From Bacillus thuringiensis (GTDB lineage Bacteria > Bacillota > Bacilli > Bacillales > Bacillaceae_G): a stretch of 64,000 nt of DNA. Below, piece after piece: positions 61,136 to 64,000 of the stretch. The stretch lies in contig NZ_CP012099.1 in the NCBI RefSeq assembly GCF_001182785.1, forward strand, positions 1,672,501 to 1,736,500, written 5' to 3'. Positions within the stretch are counted from its first letter, which is position 1, and every line of letters starts with the position of its first letter. The position numbers and the translations under genes are program-made. The notes beneath the pieces are model-generated. The model worked only from the letters and a program-made list of their open reading frames with translations. It was not told where the DNA came from and did no database searches.

Positions 61136-62347
61136 ATGATTAAAAAAATATTGCGAGTTACTTCTATTATTATTGCTATTTTTGTTTTTATTTTAATTTG
61201 GATGCATATCGATGTTACCTTAGGTAGGAAAATGGAAGCTGGGAAAAACATGCCGACAGAGTATGCATCTCACTATAGTGACTTTCAATTATATGTAGAA
61301 GGAAAATCATTATATGAGCAGCTATTTGAAGATATAAAAAAAGCGAAAAGCTCCATCTACACTTATTTCTTCATTTTGTCGGATGATAAAAGTAGCCATA
61401 CTTTTTTAAACTTATTAAAAGAGAAGGCAAAAGAAGGAGTAAACGTTTATTTATCAGTTGATCGCATTAATGATTTATCATTTGAAAGGAAGATGATAAA
61501 TGAATTGCGGGAAAGTGGTGTACATTTTACATATAGTAGAAAACCTGCATTGCCATTCGGATTTTATTCACTTCATCATCGGAATCATCGCCGTATTACG
61601 ACAATTGATGGAGAAATTGGCTATACAGGCGGATTTAATATAGGAGATGAGTACTTAGGGAAAGATAAGCGATTTGGATATTGGCGTGATTATCATTTGC
61701 GGCTTAAAGGAGAAGGAGCAAAAGATTTAGAACAGCAATTCGCTTTAGATTGGAAACGAGATACGAAAGAAGAGATAAAGAGGAGTACGAATAACGCTAG
61801 TAAAGGGAATACATTACATACTATGACTAGTTACAATGGGCATTACGTCGCTGAAACATATATACAGTTAATAAAGCAAGCGAAGCATTCAATCGTCATT
61901 ACAACACCTTATTTTATAGCGAAAAATAAAGAATTAATGAATGCTTTAATTGAAGCGCAAAAACGTGGTGTTACAGTAAAAATACTTTGGTCATATAAAC
62001 CAGATATCCCCCTTATTAAAGAGGCGGCATATCCGTACATACGTCAAGCTGTTAATAACGGGATTACGGTATATGGTTATAAAAAAGGGATGTTTCATGG
62101 AAAGTTAATGCTAATTGATAATGAGTTAACTGTTATAGGTACAACAAACTTTACTGCCCGTAGCTTCTATATAAATGATGAGATGAATTTGTATATTCAT
62201 GGCGGGACTATCGTATCGGACGTGAATAAGGCATTAACAGAGGATTTTCGTGATTCAAAAGAAATGACGAAAGAGTTTTTTGAGAAGTTATCTTTTTGGG
62301 AACGTTGTAAGGAAAAAGTGGCGGGATTGGTTGATTTTTATTTGTAA
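61136..62347 (+). CDS. Cardiolipin synthase-like phospholipase D protein
   Basis: 403 residues. An N-terminal membrane segment (8-25) and two phospholipase D domains. The second HKD motif is complete (HGKLMLIDN, near 320, followed by GTTNFTARS). The first reads HRRITTIDG (His151 to Asp158) with Arg153 where Lys is usual, followed by GYTGGFNIGDEY. Such enzymes join two phosphatidylglycerols to make cardiolipin. The Lys-to-Arg change may alter activity. ATG follows AAGGAAATC. Confidence 0.82.
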   Translation: MIKKILRVTSIIIAIFVFILIWMHIDVTLGRKMEAGKNMPTEYASHYSDFQLYVEGKSLYEQLFEDIKKAKSSIYTYFFILSDDKSSHTFLNLLKEKAKEGVNVYLSVDRINDLSFERKMINELRESGVHFTYSRKPALPFGFYSLHHRNHRRITTIDGEIGYTGGFNIGDEYLGKDKRFGYWRDYHLRLKGEGAKDLEQQFALDWKRDTKEEIKRSTNNASKGNTLHTMTSYNGHYVAETYIQLIKQAKHSIVITTPYFIAKNKELMNALIEAQKRGVTVKILWSYKPDIPLIKEAAYPYIRQAVNNGITVYGYKKGMFHGKLMLIDNELTVIGTTNFTARSFYINDEMNLYIHGGTIVSDVNKALTEDFRDSKEMTKEFFEKLSFWERCKEKVAGLVDFYL

Positions 62348-62357
62348 CGATGAATTA

Positions 62358-62392
62358 GGAAAGGGTGCCTACAAAAGGCACCCTTTTTGGTG
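62358..62392 (+). terminator. Terminator of the cardiolipin synthase gene
   Basis: Stem AAAGGGTGCC/GGCACCCTTT followed by TTGG, between convergent genes. Confidence 0.8.
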
Positions 62393-62400
62393 GGAAATCA

Positions 62401-63144
62401 TTATTTCTCATGCACCAGCATCGTAACATCATCATTAATCAACGTCCCCACATGTTCGCCTAAACATATTTTCTTCATGACTCCAGGCTCATCAAAGTTA
62501 AAGACGTGTGCTGGTAAATTGTAGTCCCGGGCAAGCAGTAATGCCGCTTGATCCATAACTTGTATATTTTGTCTAACGACATCATTATAGTTTAGTTTGC
62601 TGTACATTTTTGCTGATTTATTATACTTTGGATCACTTGTAAAGACGCCATCGACACCTTGTTTTGCGACTAATATGGCATCACTATTCATCTCAATGGC
62701 TCTTTGTACGCTTGGATAATCTGTCGTCACGAACGGTTGCCCGTTTCCGCCTCCAAAGATAACGATATAACCGTTATCTAAATGGTGGACTGCACGCAAG
62801 CGAATGTATGGTTCAGCTACTGCATTAAATGGAATGGAAGTCATAACGCGTACTTCTCTATTTGTTTTACTTGTTAAAACACCGCGAAGCATTAAGCTGT
62901 TAATGATTGTACCTAACGTACCGATATTATCAGCTTCTACGCGATCGATTCCCCATTCTTCAGCTAGATGCCCCCTAAAAATGTTACCGCCACCGATGAC
63001 GATGGATACTTCGATACCTAAATCAACAATGGATAAAATTTCGTTTGCGATATGTTCTAATCGTTTGGAGTTAAAGCTATTTCCAGTTTGATCGGCAAGT
63101 GCACCGCCGCTTAATTTAATTAAGACACGTTTATATGGTCTCAT
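62401..63144 (-). CDS. pyrH2: UMP kinase paralog (amino acid kinase fold)
   Basis: 247 residues. Uses ATP to turn UMP into UDP. KLSGGALAD, VIGGGNIFRGHLAEEWGIDRVEADNIGTLGTIINSLMLRG, the PFVTTDYPSVQRA loop and VDGVFTSDPKYN follow the PyrH order. It differs from the main Bacillus PyrH in many positions: there the start is KLSGEALAG and the third motif GxGNPYFSTDTTAALRA. The gene is not beside tsf and frr, so it looks like a second copy. Its leader contains an ORF and terminator (63131-63265). Confidence 0.82.
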   Translation of the reverse strand: MRPYKRVLIKLSGGALADQTGNSFNSKRLEHIANEILSIVDLGIEVSIVIGGGNIFRGHLAEEWGIDRVEADNIGTLGTIINSLMLRGVLTSKTNREVRVMTSIPFNAVAEPYIRLRAVHHLDNGYIVIFGGGNGQPFVTTDYPSVQRAIEMNSDAILVAKQGVDGVFTSDPKYNKSAKMYSKLNYNDVVRQNIQVMDQAALLLARDYNLPAHVFNFDEPGVMKKICLGEHVGTLINDDVTMLVHEK

Positions 63145-63265
63145 AACAATTCCCCCTATATAGATCGCAATAAAAAAGGAACAAAGGCGAATGCCTTTGT
63201 TCCTTTTTAAGAAAATGAAAAAGAAAAGAAGAAGATAGGACGAATTGCTTTGTATAGTTTTTCAT
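63131..63265 (-). CDS. Leader ORF overlapping the UMP kinase start
   Basis: 44 codons from ATG 63265, which is 8 bp behind AAAAGGAG, a better site than that of many genes here. It begins MKNYTKQFVLSSSFLFHFLKK, runs through the terminator hairpin at 63171-63210 and stops 14 bp inside the kinase gene. The length and position suggest a leader peptide that controls the terminator. It could also be a spurious frame. Confidence 0.45.
   Translation of the reverse strand: MKNYTKQFVLSSSFLFHFLKKEQRHSPLFLFYCDLYRGNCYETI
63171..63210 (-). terminator. Intrinsic terminator in the UMP kinase leader
   Basis: A 16-bp stem AAAAAGGAACAAAGGC/GCCTTTGTTCCTTTTT with a 4-base loop. On the minus strand it ends in six T, 27 bp upstream of the kinase start. 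Confidence 0.75.
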
Positions 63266-63488
63266 AACATCCACTCCTTTTCATTTTGATTTGTTGTAAG
63301 TATATATCTTTTTGATTATACGAAACAATCTGATTACTTATCAAGTTTATTTTATCGTTTTTTAACAAAATGGTGTCAATGAAAAAAAGAAGAAAAATAT
63401 TCGAATTTTTTGTGACAAACTTGTAGGTTTTTGTATGATTTTGTAGGTTCGCTTATAAGATGTGTGAGTAGCTTTTATAAATTCAAAT

Positions 63489-63502
63489 TGAAAGCGTTCG
63501 CA
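63489..63502 (+). promoter_or_regulatory. Candidate cre (CcpA) site upstream of the symporter
   Basis: TGAAAGCGTTCGCA fits the cre consensus TGWAANCGNTNWCA with one deviation, 18 bp before the ATG. Downstream position would suit glucose repression. Confidence 0.5.
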
Positions 63503-63520
63503 TGAAGGGGATGAACATAA

Positions 63521-64000
63521 ATGAAAAAATTCGGATTGGCAACACAAATTTTTGTCGCGCTTGTTTTAGGGATTGTAGTAGGGGCAGTCTTTTATGGCAA
63601 TAAAACGGCGATTTCTTATATCACACCAATTGGGGATATATTTATTCACTTAATTAAGATGATTGTAGTACCAATTGTTATTTCAGCATTAATTGTTGCA
63701 GTAGCTGGTGTAGGAGATATGAAAAAGCTTGGGAAACTGGGCGGTAAGACAATTCTTTATTTCGAAATTATTACGACGATTGCTATTTTAATGGGATTAC
63801 TTGCAGCGAATATATTCCAACCAGGTACTGGTGTTGATATGAGTAATTTACAGCAAAGTGATATTTCTTCTTATAAACAAACAGCAGATGCAACGGAGAA
63901 GAAAGGTTTTGCTGAGACAATTGTTCACATTGTACCAAAAAACGTATTTGAATCGATTGCACAAGGTGACCTATTACCGATTATATTCTTCTCAGTATTA
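63521..64000 (+). CDS. gltP: Proton/sodium-glutamate (dicarboxylate) symporter, partial
   Basis: The first 160 residues are present and the rest is off the right edge. Hydrophobic segments near 5-25, 42-65 and 78-98 and the stretch IGDIFIHLIKMIVVPIVISALIVAVAGVGDMKKLGKLGGKT are the signature N-terminal half of the DAACS family (GltP/GltT/DctA). ETIVHIVPKNVFESIAQGDLLPIIFFSVL follows. It imports glutamate or aspartate, or C4 acids in the DctA branch. ATG follows AAGGGGATG. Confidence 0.88.
   Translation, partial: MKKFGLATQIFVALVLGIVVGAVFYGNKTAISYITPIGDIFIHLIKMIVVPIVISALIVAVAGVGDMKKLGKLGGKTILYFEIITTIAILMGLLAANIFQPGTGVDMSNLQQSDISSYKQTADATEKKGFAETIVHIVPKNVFESIAQGDLLPIIFFSVL

Noticed and set aside
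1..64000. CRISPR arrays, tRNA, rRNA or prophage modules
   Set aside because: No regularly spaced repeat-spacer array, tRNA-like cloverleaf with a TTCRA loop, rRNA stretch or phage structural gene was recognised on reading both strands. A dedicated search could still find a single tRNA.

Overview
The window is AT-rich chromosomal DNA from a Firmicute, almost certainly a member of the Bacillus cereus group. The support is an sspH-type small acid-soluble spore protein, a Rap-Phr cassette, a YfmQ-like protein, a Fur-regulated Fbp-type small protein, several DUF proteins typical of Bacillus, AGGAGG-type ribosome binding sites, and AT-rich intergenic repeats of the kind scattered through B. cereus genomes. 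No rRNA, tRNA, CRISPR array or prophage was seen. Both ends cut a gene: a PilZ-containing cellulose-synthase-like glycosyltransferase on the left and a glutamate/dicarboxylate symporter on the right.

Layout. 1-6.3 kb: glycosyltransferase, sspH, an XRE-TPR regulator divergent from an MFS exporter with two matching operators between them, a lipoprotein and a LysR regulator. 6.4-12.3 kb: an ABC importer of the 2-aminoethylphosphonate/iron type, run together with a beta-CASP metallohydrolase and an exported CYTH-like protein, opposite the LysR gene. 12.3-18 kb: a penicillin-binding-protein-like gene flanked by inverted repeat modules, yfmQ, a class-A-type serine hydrolase and a complete IS3-family (IS150-group) element. 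18-30 kb: phosphatases, an alpha/beta hydrolase, a MarR unit, asparagine synthase, an ECF sigma/DUF4179 pair, an Asp-box repeat protein, czcD, an fbp-type gene with a Fur box, and a GntR regulator with a drug/metabolite transporter. 30-34 kb: a zinc-starvation locus (CobW GTPase divergent from a two-gene permease) with two Zur boxes. 34-43 kb: nhaC, an SDR/MerR unit, fumC, a stretch with gene relics and a repeat, a DUF2087 protein, a MATE exporter and peptidase E. 43-46.6 kb: BlaI/M56 peptidase plus thiol-redox genes with an internally deleted ccdA. 46.7-50.3 kb: rap-phr and dsdA with an XRE-cupin regulator. 50.4-54.7 kb: a DUF445 protein and an ECF sigma/anti-sigma/membrane operon. 54.9-60 kb: an LnrJKLMN-like two-component and ABC-2 export locus. 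60-64 kb: an LCAT-type lipase, a cardiolipin synthase, a second UMP kinase gene with a leader ORF and terminator, and gltP/gltT.

Much of the window consists of sensing and detoxification modules, each paired with a local regulator and often with a visible operator. The observations most worth a second look are the pyrH-paralog leader (a 44-codon ORF with a good Shine-Dalgarno sequence that runs through an intrinsic terminator into the kinase start), the twin BlaI-type operators around a redox cassette whose ccdA has lost its middle, the ATT-initiated ECF sigma factor, the twin operators between the XRE regulator and the MFS gene, the hairpin that hides the transposase ribosome binding site, and the inverted modules around the penicillin-binding-protein-like gene.
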